This document shows, piece by piece, positions 29,417-38,377 of a stretch of 54,679 bases of DNA (positions are counted from its first letter, which is position 1; every line of letters begins with the position of its first letter). The stretch spans positions 1-54,679 of the forward strand of contig CAAEVH010000070.1 in NCBI GenBank assembly GCA_900759445.1. Reading direction: 5' to 3'. This DNA comes from an uncultured Raoultella sp. (GTDB taxonomy: Bacteria > Pseudomonadota > Gammaproteobacteria > Enterobacterales > Enterobacteriaceae). The notes beneath the pieces are model-generated. The model did no database searches. It was given only the letters and a program-made list of their open reading frames with translations, and was not told the origin of the DNA. Both the position numbers and the translations under genes were made by a program.

Positions 29417-30730
29417 TTATTGTGTGAATTGGTTTGCAGGTGTCGCGAGTCCCAGGCTTGCGCGCAGGGTCGTACCGGGATATTCATGGCGGAACAGGCC
29501 ACGCGCCTGAAGCACGGGGACAACCTGTTCGACAAAACGCGGGAAGGTATCTGGCGTTCCACCCTGGATGATAAAACCGTCTGCGGCTTTTTCGTCAAAC
29601 CACTGCTGAAGACCATCGGCAACCTGTTGCGGCGTACCGCTGAAACGTGGGCGTGGACTGGCCGCTTCCAGAGCAACCTGGCGTAGCGTTAAGCCACGCT
29701 CACGCGCGTTGCGTTTGATCTCATCAGTCGTACTGCGAAAGCTGTTTTGTCCAAGGGAACCCAGATCCGGGAACGGTGCGTCCAGTGGATATTGGGCGAA
29801 ATCATGATGTTCAAAGTAGCGGCCCAGGTAGTTCAGCGCGTCGGTAATAGAGACCAGCGCAGCGGTAGTCTGATACTGCAGCTCAACATCCTCAGCGCTG
29901 TCGCCAACAATCACGCTGACACCCTGGAATATATGCAGTTGTTCGGGATGTCGCCCGGCGTAGGCCAACTGGCTTTTTACATCCTGATAGAACTCTTTGG
30001 CCTCCGCCAGCGACTCCTGATGGGTAAAAATAGCATCGGCATGCTGCGCCGCTAATTTCTTACCATCCTGTGAAGCGCCAGCCTGGAATATAATCGGACG
30101 GCCTTGTGGCGTGCGCCCAATATTTAACGGCCCTGCGACCTGAAAATAATCTCCATGATGGTTAAGCGTGTGCAGTTTTTGCGGATTAAAAAACTCTCCG
30201 CTTGCCTTATTACGGGTAAAAGCATCGTCTTCCCAGGAATCCCACAGTCCTTTCACTACCTGTAAATATTCATCGGCGATACGATAACGCAAGGCATGTT
30301 CTGGATGCTGGGCACGGGAATAGTTCTTTGCCGAACCCTCCAGAGGTGATGTGACCACGTTCCATCCGGCTCGCCCCTGGCTGAGATGATCAAGGCTGGC
30401 GAACTGCCGTGCGGTAGTAAACGGCTCGCTGTATGACGTGGATACCGTGCCAACCAATCCCAGATTTTGGGTAATGCTGGCCAAAGCAGATAATACCGTC
30501 AGCGGCTCAAAGCGATTTAAAAAGTGTGGGATTGATTTTTCATTAATATACAGACCATCGGCGACAAAAATAAAATCCAGCTTCCCTTTTTCCGCAATAA
30601 GCGCCGTCTCTTTGACAAAATCAAAATTAATACTGGCATCGGCCTGTGCCGCCGGATGACGCCATGCGGACATATTTCCCGCTGCGCCATGCAGAATAGT
30701 GCCGAGCCGTAGTTGCCGATTTTCAGCCAT
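29417..30730 (-). CDS. Flavin-dependent monooxygenase, NtaA/SnaA/SoxA (bacterial luciferase-like) family
   Basis: This 437-residue LLM-class oxygenase has the NtaA/SnaA/DszA/EmoA length and layout. [40 protein letters not shown] and [10 protein letters not shown] are family-conserved stretches. [11 protein letters not shown] and the C-terminal [16 protein letters not shown] segments are also typical. It requires reduced FMN from a separate reductase, not seen in the operon. By analogy with Bacillus YtnJ it could oxidise an N-acetyl-S-alkylcysteine, releasing the S-substituent; this is inference. Confidence 0.88.
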   Translation of the reverse strand: MAENRQLRLGTILHGAAGNMSAWRHPAAQADASINFDFVKETALIAEKGKLDFIFVADGLYINEKSIPHFLNRFEPLTVLSALASITQNLGLVGTVSTSYSEPFTTARQFASLDHLSQGRAGWNVVTSPLEGSAKNYSRAQHPEHALRYRIADEYLQVVKGLWDSWEDDAFTRNKASGEFFNPQKLHTLNHHGDYFQVAGPLNIGRTPQGRPIIFQAGASQDGKKLAAQHADAIFTHQESLAEAKEFYQDVKSQLAYAGRHPEQLHIFQGVSVIVGDSAEDVELQYQTTAALVSITDALNYLGRYFEHHDFAQYPLDAPFPDLGSLGQNSFRSTTDEIKRNARERGLTLRQVALEAASPRPRFSGTPQQVADGLQQWFDEKAADGFIIQGGTPDTFPRFVEQVVPVLQARGLFRHEYPGTTLRASLGLATPANQFTQ

Positions 30731-30755
30731 AATAACCCCTACCCAACAGGTAAAC

Positions 30756-31877
30756 TTAAAGATGTGCGAATGCCGTTTTTGCTAACTGTGCAAAGTAATG
30801 CGCGGCAGGTTCAATTAAACGTTCGTCCGGATTAAAGCCCGGGTGATGTAATCCGTATTCACTGGCGCTGCCAATACTGACAAATGCGCCAGGCGTATTT
30901 TGCAGATAGACGGCAAAATCCTCGCCGCCCATATGCAGGTCGGCATGGTGGGTGGTGTAGCCTGATTGTTTCGCCACGGCGGTGGCGATATCGGCCCAAC
31001 GTGCATCGTTTACCAACGCGGTCGGCCCCGCATGCCAGATAACGTCGATTTGTGCGCCAAAGGCGTGGGCAAAACCGGCGGCGATGTCATTAACCCGTGC
31101 TTTAACCTGCTGCTGCACCGAAGTCCGGTGCGTTCTGAGCGTCCCTTCCAGCTCAACGGATTCTGGCAACACATTCCATGTATTTCCTCCCTGAATACGG
31201 GTCACGCTAAGCACCACTGAATCCAGTGTGTTAACGTCGCGACTGGCAACGCTTTGCAACACCGTGACCAGTTGGCTGGCGAGCAGGATGGCATCTCTGC
31301 CTTCATGCGGACGCGCCGCATGTGCGCCCTTGCCATTAATACGCAGCACGAAGCGATCGACGTTGGCATAGAACGCACCGCCGCGTGTGGCAAATTCCCC
31401 CACCGGTAAACCTGGCTCATTGTGCATGCCAAAAATAGCCGCAACGTTGTGCAGCGCACCGGCGCGGATCAGCGTTTTTGCGCCACCGAAACTCTCTTCA
31501 GCGGGCTGAAACAAAATACGTACGCGACCCGGTAAGTGTGTTTCCTGTTGTTTAAGCAGCAGCGCGGCGCCCAGCATGACGCTGGTGTGGACGTCATGCC
31601 CGCAGGCATGCATCACTCCCGGAGTGAGGGAGCGAAACGGCACATCGGCGCTTTCTTCTATCGGTAGCGCATCGATATCCGCTCGCAGCGCGATGACATC
31701 TTCTCCCTGCCCGATTTCCGCGACCAGACCGGTTTTCAGGTCGAACGGCAAAATCTCGACGTCCGCTGCGTGCAGCCAGGCGTGAATGCGCGCCGTCGTT
31801 GCCGCCTCTTGCAGGGAAAGTTCCGGGTGCTGGTGTAATTCACGACGCCAGTTGATAAGCGTTGAGGCCAGAGTCAT
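30756..31877 (-). CDS. M20-family amidohydrolase (HipO/AmaA-like deacylase)
   Basis: This 373-residue metallohydrolase has the di-metal motifs [11 protein letters not shown] (63-73), [11 protein letters not shown] (89-99), catalytic AEES (126-129), [10 protein letters not shown] and, near the C-terminus, [11 protein letters not shown]. Family members remove N-acyl groups from amino acids. In this operon it would deacetylate the N-acetylated product. Its start shares one base with the stop of the upstream monooxygenase gene, indicating tight coupling. Confidence 0.88.
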   Translation of the reverse strand: MTLASTLINWRRELHQHPELSLQEAATTARIHAWLHAADVEILPFDLKTGLVAEIGQGEDVIALRADIDALPIEESADVPFRSLTPGVMHACGHDVHTSVMLGAALLLKQQETHLPGRVRILFQPAEESFGGAKTLIRAGALHNVAAIFGMHNEPGLPVGEFATRGGAFYANVDRFVLRINGKGAHAARPHEGRDAILLASQLVTVLQSVASRDVNTLDSVVLSVTRIQGGNTWNVLPESVELEGTLRTHRTSVQQQVKARVNDIAAGFAHAFGAQIDVIWHAGPTALVNDARWADIATAVAKQSGYTTHHADLHMGGEDFAVYLQNTPGAFVSIGSASEYGLHHPGFNPDERLIEPAAHYFAQLAKTAFAHL

Positions 31878-32875
31878 CAGAGCACCTCCACGGCGTTATG
31901 GGCTTGCGCCAACAACCGCAGCGATGTCAGACGCGCGTGACCTTCCGCCACTGGCGTGTCGATAATGAACTCATCAATGCCAAATTGCGTATGCAGGGCA
32001 TTCAGCTTCGCCATCACCTCCTGAGCCGTGCCGTGTAACAACGCCTGCTCACGACGCGCGATTTTGCGTGGCGGACTGCCGGCCTGCGCGGCGAATGCCA
32101 GCGCCTGCTCTTCGCTGGCTACCGTGACACGTTGACCATTCTCCAGCTCCACGCCCCAGATTTGCACGTTTTCCGCAAGCTGCGCGGCGGTATCGTTACT
32201 GTCAGCCACAATCACTTGTACGGCAACTATCGTCGGACGTGCGCTGTGGGTCTGCCAGAAGGACAAAACGTCACGCAATAACGCGCGGTCACCGTTGAGG
32301 TGTGCCGCGAAGATAAAATGCCAATTAAATTGCGCTGCTAACTGTGCGCTTTGCACACTGGCTCCCAGGACAAATCCTTCCGGCGGTAACGGTGGGATTG
32401 GCGTCGGAAATACCGTTTCCCCGCTTTCCGTGCCGCTCAGCGTCAGCCAGTCGTTAAGCTGGGAAAGTTGGTCGGCAAAACTGCCTTTTTCATCCTGATG
32501 CACTCCTTGCTGTAGTGCCCGAGTCGACAGTGGTAAGCCGCCAGGGGCTTTCCCTACGCCGAGATCGACACGCCCGGGTGCCAGCGAGGCCAGAAGATTG
32601 AAGTTTTCCGCCACTTTGTACGGGCTGTAATGTTGCAGCATCACGCCACCGGAGCCAACGCGAATACGCTGGGTTTGCCCGAGGATCCAGGCAATCACCA
32701 GCTCCGGTGATGGGCTGGCCAGCTGTGGCGTATTATGGTGTTCCGCGATCCAGAAACGATGGTATCCCCACTCTTCTGCCTGCTGCGCCAGACGTAACGT
32801 CCGGGTAAGCGCCATCGCGGCGGTTTCACCTTCCCCGAGGGGGCTTTTATCCAGAATACTCAGGCGATATGACAT
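31877..32875 (-). CDS. LLM-class flavin-dependent oxidoreductase (YtmO-like)
   Basis: This 332-residue single-domain luciferase-like monooxygenase has the SPLGEG opening, WIAEHHNTP (about 43-51), RIRVGSGGVMLQHYSPYKVAE and GRVDLGVGKAPGG, all typical of the MsnO8/YtmO subfamily. It is the first gene of the operon. Its start codon lies in an inverted repeat (ACATGTTA at 32872-32879, TAACATGT at 32895-32902). No strong ribosome-binding site is visible, so the start is moderately sure. Confidence 0.86.
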   Translation of the reverse strand: MSYRLSILDKSPLGEGETAAMALTRTLRLAQQAEEWGYHRFWIAEHHNTPQLASPSPELVIAWILGQTQRIRVGSGGVMLQHYSPYKVAENFNLLASLAPGRVDLGVGKAPGGLPLSTRALQQGVHQDEKGSFADQLSQLNDWLTLSGTESGETVFPTPIPPLPPEGFVLGASVQSAQLAAQFNWHFIFAAHLNGDRALLRDVLSFWQTHSARPTIVAVQVIVADSNDTAAQLAENVQIWGVELENGQRVTVASEEQALAFAAQAGSPPRKIARREQALLHGTAQEVMAKLNALHTQFGIDEFIIDTPVAEGHARLTSLRLLAQAHNAVEVL

Positions 32876-33391
32876 GTTACGGGCCTATGCTTGTTAACAT
32901 GTCATTATTATTAAATTATCAGATAACCATGCAGAAACATTTAATTCACATTTGCTCAGCTAAAAAGTAGATAACCAGCCCTGACGCTGTCAGGGATAAA
33001 ATTCGGATCGCCTTGTACTGGTCGGAACACGAAACTGAAAACACGCGGAATGTATGGCCTACAAAATATAATAGGGTCGTTGGTCTCACGGGAATAACAT
33101 CCAAATCATTTCATGCCAGTTTTCTTTTTGCGAAAACGTTTTTTAACGCGATTTACGTTAAGTCAGGTTAAATGACTTAAAACGTTATGCGGTTGTATAA
33201 AATGTTTCAGTTTTATGACCCTGAATGAATATTCCACAGAGATTTTTTAATTTAAATACTTCCACAGAAATGATGATTAGTAGAGAATGCAGCGTTTCTT
33301 ATTAAAACGGTTTAAAACGGCTTTTTAATATTCATCCCGATTTTATTGCGGGAATTTTTGTATGGATTATACATATCATTATGGGGCCTCT
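32876..33391. promoter_or_regulatory. 516-bp divergent control region between the monooxygenase operon and the chemoreceptor
   Basis: No gene is seen in this AT-rich stretch. Next to the operon start is the inverted pair ACATGTTA / TAACATGT. At 33158-33180 TTAAGTCA and TGACTTAA form a perfect 8-bp inverted repeat with a 7-bp spacer. TATAAA at 33196-33201 could be a -10 reading toward the chemoreceptor, with ATGACT at 33172-33177 as a weak -35, giving a leader of about 185 nt. No flagellar sigma-28 promoter of good match was found. Confidence 0.45.
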
Positions 33392-34933
33392 ATGAAAAGT
33401 AACATGCCCGTTACACAAATTGAGCACGCACTTAACGACAAAGCGACGCTGCTTTCAACGACGGATAAAGAAAGTCATATTACCTACGCTAACTCTGCTT
33501 TTATCGATGCCAGCGGATTTAACGAAGATCAATTAATGGGCGAAGCGCATAATATTATTCGCCATCCTGACATGCCTCCCGCTGCATTCGCTGATATGTG
33601 GTACACGCTACAGCAGGGAGACAGCTGGACGGGTATGGTGAAAAACCGCCGCCAAAATGGTGACCATTACTGGGTTCGCGCCAACGTTACGCCGGTCTGG
33701 CACAATGAAAAACTCACCGGTTACATCTCAGTGCGTACCGTTCCTTCGCGTGATGAAATAACTCACAGCGAAAGTTTATACCAAAAAATGAATAGTCAGC
33801 AGTTTAAAAGCTTTCGACTTTTTAAAGGGATTATCATTCGTCGCGGCTTATTGGCATGGACCTCCATGTTTAAATGGCTGAATATCAGCCAGCGCGTCAA
33901 TTATTCTTTAGGGGTGACGGCCCTGCTCGCTTTGCTATTTATCTTCGCCCCGTTTAATCCATTTATTCAGTCGGGTGGCTTGCTGGTGTTATTTCTGGCG
34001 CTGGCTATTTACCTTAAGTATCAAATTTGTCAGCCAGTTAATACGCTCCTGACGCAAATGAAGAAAGTGGTGTCCGGACGTAAACCTGATAACTGTCATT
34101 TAAATCGGGTGGATGAGATCGGAATGCTAATGCGACTGGTTAATCAGTCTGGGCTTAATCTGAATTCTCTGGTCGATGACGTCAGTACGCAAATTTCCGG
34201 TATTCGCGCTATCAGTCAGCGGGTGTCAAAAGAAGGTACGGCGCTGCATCAGCGTTCAGAAGAAACCTCTGCCGACCTGCAACAAACCGCTGCGGCCATT
34301 GAAGAAATTGGTAGCGCGGTACAACAAACCGCTGAGACGGCGGCACATACCATGACCATGGCCGATAAAACCAGCGCCAACGCTGCAGAAGGCGGCGATA
34401 TCATGAAACAAACTATCGCCATGATGCAGGCGATATCGCGTGACAACGGGCAGATCGTTGACATCATTGGCGTGATCGACAGCATCGCCTTTCAGACCAA
34501 TATTCTGGCGCTCAATGCCGCGGTTGAAGCCGCGCGAGCCGGGGAATCCGGGCGTGGCTTCGCCGTTGTCGCGGCAGAAGTCCGCAATCTGGCCCAACAC
34601 TCGGCGTCTGCGGCAAAAGAGATCAAACAGCTTATTGAGAAGAACGTCGCCAATGTTAATAGCGGCGTCAAAATGGTGGAGCAAACGGAAACACATCTCA
34701 CCGGGATGATTGGGGATGTACTGCAGATGTCGATGATGATCAAAGACATTAGTCTGGCCACGCGTGAGCAAACCCAGGCTTTGGATCTGATTAACGATTC
34801 AATTTCACGCGTTGGCACCATGACACACAATAATGCCGAGATGGTGGAGCGCGTGACCGACGCCACCGCCGATCTGACTCAGCGTTCATCACGCTTACAG
34901 CAGGCCGTTCAGGTCTTTGGCGTATCGGCATAA
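33392..34933 (+). CDS. Aer-like PAS-domain chemotaxis/energy-taxis receptor
   Basis: This receptor of about 513 residues starts with a PAS domain (about 15-120) closely similar to Aer, including [16 protein letters not shown] and [15 protein letters not shown], which suggests FAD or another cofactor. Two hydrophobic segments (about 170-208), a HAMP-like region and the methyl-accepting signalling domain follow. The hairpin tip is [20 protein letters not shown]. No C-terminal CheR-binding pentapeptide is present, as in Aer. The start at 33392 is preferred over an upstream in-frame ATG at 33362; neither has a strong ribosome-binding site. It is divergent from the monooxygenase operon. Confidence 0.88.
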   Translation: MKSNMPVTQIEHALNDKATLLSTTDKESHITYANSAFIDASGFNEDQLMGEAHNIIRHPDMPPAAFADMWYTLQQGDSWTGMVKNRRQNGDHYWVRANVTPVWHNEKLTGYISVRTVPSRDEITHSESLYQKMNSQQFKSFRLFKGIIIRRGLLAWTSMFKWLNISQRVNYSLGVTALLALLFIFAPFNPFIQSGGLLVLFLALAIYLKYQICQPVNTLLTQMKKVVSGRKPDNCHLNRVDEIGMLMRLVNQSGLNLNSLVDDVSTQISGIRAISQRVSKEGTALHQRSEETSADLQQTAAAIEEIGSAVQQTAETAAHTMTMADKTSANAAEGGDIMKQTIAMMQAISRDNGQIVDIIGVIDSIAFQTNILALNAAVEAARAGESGRGFAVVAAEVRNLAQHSASAAKEIKQLIEKNVANVNSGVKMVEQTETHLTGMIGDVLQMSMMIKDISLATREQTQALDLINDSISRVGTMTHNNAEMVERVTDATADLTQRSSRLQQAVQVFGVSA

Positions 34934-35150
34934 CGTTACGGCGCTTATTGGGTAAATGCCTCGATAAGCGCACTCCTCTACAGGTATAAACGCCCTTCTC
35001 CTTTATTGGCTGAATCGAGGCCACACCGCGCCAGTACCGGCTGCATAAAAATGCTGAATTCTTGTTACCGGGGCTTTGCGGAACCAATCAATTGAATGTA
35101 GGATGCTCGGCCGGCAGTTTTCCCCCGTAACACAATGAAGGGTAAGGCTG

Positions 35151-35176
35151 TTTTCGCCGCAGCAGGTGCGGCAAAA
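35151..35176 (+). promoter_or_regulatory. Leader hairpin upstream of ansP
   Basis: GCCGCA / TGCGGC stem extended by TTTT / AAAA arms (TTTTC-GCCGCA-GCAGG-TGCGGC-AAAA), ending about 38 nt before the ansP start codon. It could be part of the 5' untranslated leader and affect ansP expression; no regulator is known to me. Confidence 0.4.
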
Positions 35177-35213
35177 AGGATGTTGTATTTTTGTCAGGTC
35201 AACAGGAATCGTA

Positions 35214-36656
35214 ATGAACACAAACAACACGCAAGCCGCGGAACAACATGCGGCGAAACGACGCTGGTTGAATGCTCACGAAGAGGGGTATCACAAAGCG
35301 ATGGGCAATCGACAGGTACAAATGATCGCCATTGGCGGCGCAATTGGTACCGGGTTGTTTTTAGGGGCAGGCGCACGCCTGCAGATGGCCGGCCCGGCTT
35401 TGGCGCTGGTCTATCTGGTATGCGGTATTTTTTCGTTCTTTATACTGCGCGCGCTCGGCGAACTGGTTTTACATCGCCCTTCCAGCGGTAGCTTCGTTTC
35501 CTACGCCCGTGAATTTTTAGGTGAGAAAGCCGCCTATGTGGCTGGCTGGATGTACTTCATCAACTGGGCGATGACCGGCATTGTCGATATCACCGCGGTG
35601 GCGTTGTATATGCACTACTGGGGCGCATTTGGCGACGTGCCGCAGTGGGTGTTTGCCCTCGGCGCGCTGGCTATTGTCGGTACCATGAACATGATCGGCG
35701 TGAAGTGGTTCGCGGAGATGGAGTTTTGGTTTGCGCTGGTTAAGGTACTGGCAATTGTGATCTTCCTGGTGGTGGGTACCGTTTTTTTAGGTACCGGAAA
35801 GCCGCTGGATGGTAACGCCACGGGTTTTCACCTGATTACCGACAACGGCGGCTTCTTCCCGCATGGCCTGTTGCCTGCGCTGGTACTGGTACAGGGTGTG
35901 GTTTTCGCCTTTGCCTCTATTGAACTGGTGGGTACCGCCGCCGGTGAGTGCAAAGATCCGCAAACGATGGTGCCGAAAGCAATCAATAGCGTTATCTGGC
36001 GTATTGGTCTGTTCTATGTGGGGTCTGTCGTGCTGCTGGTTCTGCTACTGCCCTGGAACGCCTATCAGGCGGGGCAAAGCCCGTTTGTGACCTTCTTTTC
36101 CAAACTGGGCGTGCCGTACATTGGCAGTATCATGAATATTGTGGTGCTCACCGCGGCGCTTTCCAGCCTTAACTCAGGGTTGTACTGCACCGGGCGTATT
36201 TTACGCTCCATGTCGATGGGCGGTTCGGCACCGAAATTCATGGCTAAAATGAGCCGTCAACAGGTGCCATGGGCCGGGATCCTCGCCACGCTGGTCGTGT
36301 ATGTCGTCGGGGTATTCCTGAACTATCTGGTGCCGTCACAGGTGTTTGAGATCGTGTTGAACTTCGCGTCACTGGGCATTATTGCGTCGTGGGGATTTAT
36401 CATGGTCTGTCAGATGCGTCTGCGCCGGGCCATAAAAGAAGGTAAAACGGCAGACGTCAGCTTTAAACTGCCGGGCGCACCGTTTACCTCGTGGTTAACG
36501 CTGCTGTTCCTGCTGAGCGTACTGGTATTGATGGCGTTTGACTATCCAAACGGCACCTATACCATCGCGTCATTACCGCTGATTGCCATCCTGCTGGTCG
36601 CGGGCTGGTTCGGCGTGCGTAAACGCGTTGCAGAGATCCACCGCACCGCGCCATAA
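35214..36656 (+). CDS. ansP: L-asparagine permease AnsP
   Basis: This 480-residue, 12-helix amino acid/proton symporter of the APC superfamily is nearly identical to E. coli AnsP through the transport domain (AIGGAIGTGLFLGAG at about 40-54; SFVSYAREFLG). The start at 35214 follows CAGGAAT. It ends at EIHRTAP; the E. coli protein continues about 19 residues further with an acidic tail. Here the stop is followed within 5 bp by the terminator hairpin, so the C-terminus is naturally short or has lost its tail. The membrane domain is complete. Confidence 0.95.
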   Translation: MNTNNTQAAEQHAAKRRWLNAHEEGYHKAMGNRQVQMIAIGGAIGTGLFLGAGARLQMAGPALALVYLVCGIFSFFILRALGELVLHRPSSGSFVSYAREFLGEKAAYVAGWMYFINWAMTGIVDITAVALYMHYWGAFGDVPQWVFALGALAIVGTMNMIGVKWFAEMEFWFALVKVLAIVIFLVVGTVFLGTGKPLDGNATGFHLITDNGGFFPHGLLPALVLVQGVVFAFASIELVGTAAGECKDPQTMVPKAINSVIWRIGLFYVGSVVLLVLLLPWNAYQAGQSPFVTFFSKLGVPYIGSIMNIVVLTAALSSLNSGLYCTGRILRSMSMGGSAPKFMAKMSRQQVPWAGILATLVVYVVGVFLNYLVPSQVFEIVLNFASLGIIASWGFIMVCQMRLRRAIKEGKTADVSFKLPGAPFTSWLTLLFLLSVLVLMAFDYPNGTYTIASLPLIAILLVAGWFGVRKRVAEIHRTAP

Positions 36657-36660
36657 CGGC

Positions 36661-36700
36661 AGAAGGCCTGACAGGTTAATCCTTCAGGCCTTCTTTTTTA
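36661..36700. terminator. Intrinsic terminator after ansP
   Basis: AGAAGGCCTGA (36661-36671) pairs with TCAGGCCTTCT (36684-36694), then a T run. It lies between ansP and the convergent lipoprotein gene and partly overlaps the latter's stop. Confidence 0.88.
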
Positions 36701-36919
36701 GTTCGCTTCAATCAACTGCGCTACGTCGTTGCTGTTAATTTCCCGCGCATTTCCATCCTGATCGGTATAACTGGTCATTCCCGTGTCTTTATCCAGTTTT
36801 GGCTTACCCTGGGTGGTGATGGTTTGTCCGCTTTTGGTCGTCATGACGTAATCGGTGGTGCATCCTGCCAATGTAAACAGCATTACGCCTGCACAAAGAC
36901 AGATAAATGGCTTTTTCAT
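36698..36919 (-). CDS. Small YgdI/YgdR-like lipoprotein (DUF903)
   Basis: This 73-residue lipoprotein has a signal peptide and lipobox (LAGC, Cys20), then TTDYVMTTKSGQTITTQGKP, a short SH3-like domain seen in YgdI, YgdR and related proteins. The residues after Cys20 are TT rather than Asp, which predicts outer-membrane sorting. The function is unknown. The start is supported by a typical n-region (MKKPFICL). Confidence 0.85.
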   Translation of the reverse strand: MKKPFICLCAGVMLFTLAGCTTDYVMTTKSGQTITTQGKPKLDKDTGMTSYTDQDGNAREINSNDVAQLIEAN

Positions 36920-37055
36920 GGTATTCCCGTGTTATTCAGTTAGCCGTTGAGGGCGTAGTGTAAGTCCCTGAAGTAGGTCAGGCTACTGGCGGGGTGTAAC
37001 GAGGCGTATCGGGGGATTTAGAGAAGTGACAGGAGGGGTTTCCCCCTCCGGTTAA

Positions 37056-38117
37056 TTACAGCGCAATACGAATAACATCGTCCGGCTGGGTGGCTTCCTG
37101 CTCGCGGGTGGACTTCTGTTTCACGCTCACGTACAGGGTTTTACCGTCGGCGGAGAGCGCCAGACTATTCGGGAATGTTGGGGTCTCGAACGTTTTAACG
37201 ACTTTATAGCTTTTCGCGTCGATCACGCTCACTTTGCCGGCCTGACGATGGGTCACGTAGGCCTCGTTACGCGCCGGGTTAAACAGCACGGCCAGGGATT
37301 CCGGCGCGGCGACTTTTGCCAGGACGTTGCCATTACGGGTGTCGATTACCAGCACTTCCGCCGCTTTAGAGTCGGTGACAAAGGCGCGGTTGCCCGCCGT
37401 GTCCAGGCTCAGGTTGATGAAGAAATGCTCTTTTCCATCATCCAGCAGCTTTTTACGGCTGAGAATTTTGTTGGTGGTGGTATCGATGGTGATGAATTCA
37501 CCGTCCGCATTGGCGGTGTACAGGCGTTTAGCCTTGCTGTCGACAGCCAGAGCGGTGCTCATTTTGCCGGTATTTTGAATGGTGTCCTTCAATTTAATAG
37601 CATCACCGTCCACCACCCAAATCACGCTCTCTTTACCAATACCGCTAATGTATACCGTGTTGGTGGCGTCATCGGCGACCAGCTCACGCGGCTGCAGTGG
37701 GCGAACGTCTTCAGAACGCTTACGCGCATCCAGCACCAGACGTCCTTTCACCGCGCCCGTTTTAGCATCCATTGCCGTCACCGCGCTGTTTACCGTGTTG
37801 CCGAACCACAGCGTTTGCGTGGCGTTGTTGATGGTGGCGCCAAACGGTTTGAGATCGTTATGAATAACCTGAGTCACTTCGAGGGTGACCGGGTCAAGAC
37901 GGTAAACCACCCCGCCGGTATCCAGTTTGCGGCTCTGCGAGGTCGCCAGCCACAGCGCGTTCTCTTGCTGACTGTATGCCATTTCATAGGCGCCTTTGCC
38001 CACGGCTTTGCGCAGCAGTTCTTCTGCAGCCTGCGTAGTAAAAGATGATGCAACGAGCAGTGAACCTAACAGTAAAGAACCACGCAGACGCGGCGAAAAC
38101 AGATGACGTAAAGACAT
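37056..38117 (-). CDS. yncE: Periplasmic beta-propeller protein YncE
   Basis: This 353-residue secreted protein is a seven-bladed propeller of YVTN-type repeats (for example VYISGIGKES, LYTANADGEF, AYVTHRQAGKVSVIDAKS). It has a signal peptide cleaved near TQAAEE (residue 31). E. coli YncE is iron-regulated through Fur and reported to bind single-stranded DNA; its physiological role is unclear. It is divergent from the TonB-dependent receptor yncD with a Fur box in between. Confidence 0.95.
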   Translation of the reverse strand: MSLRHLFSPRLRGSLLLGSLLVASSFTTQAAEELLRKAVGKGAYEMAYSQQENALWLATSQSRKLDTGGVVYRLDPVTLEVTQVIHNDLKPFGATINNATQTLWFGNTVNSAVTAMDAKTGAVKGRLVLDARKRSEDVRPLQPRELVADDATNTVYISGIGKESVIWVVDGDAIKLKDTIQNTGKMSTALAVDSKAKRLYTANADGEFITIDTTTNKILSRKKLLDDGKEHFFINLSLDTAGNRAFVTDSKAAEVLVIDTRNGNVLAKVAAPESLAVLFNPARNEAYVTHRQAGKVSVIDAKSYKVVKTFETPTFPNSLALSADGKTLYVSVKQKSTREQEATQPDDVIRIAL

Positions 38118-38200
38118 GACGACTCCCTTTGATAAATTCGTTTGTTACTGCTTCACATAGCTTCAATGAGCAAAATCATGGTTTTGCCTTTTTTAAGAAT

Positions 38201-38219
38201 GAGAATAGTAATCATTATT
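38201..38219. promoter_or_regulatory. Fur box between yncE and yncD
   Basis: GAGAATAGTAATCATTATT matches 15 of 19 positions of the Fur consensus. It lies in the 260-bp divergent spacer, so iron-dependent repression of both genes is expected. Confidence 0.7.
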
Positions 38220-38377
38220 CATCTCAAAGTGGAGCACTTCTTCACATATTGACTACAATCGTTGTCATTGCCCGAAAAACTAGCGTAATTCAGCAGCGCT
38301 GAAATTCATCTTTTATAAAAAAATTCACGCGCTTATCGCCGGTATTACGGCGTAAGCATCATTAACTGGCCTTGTTC

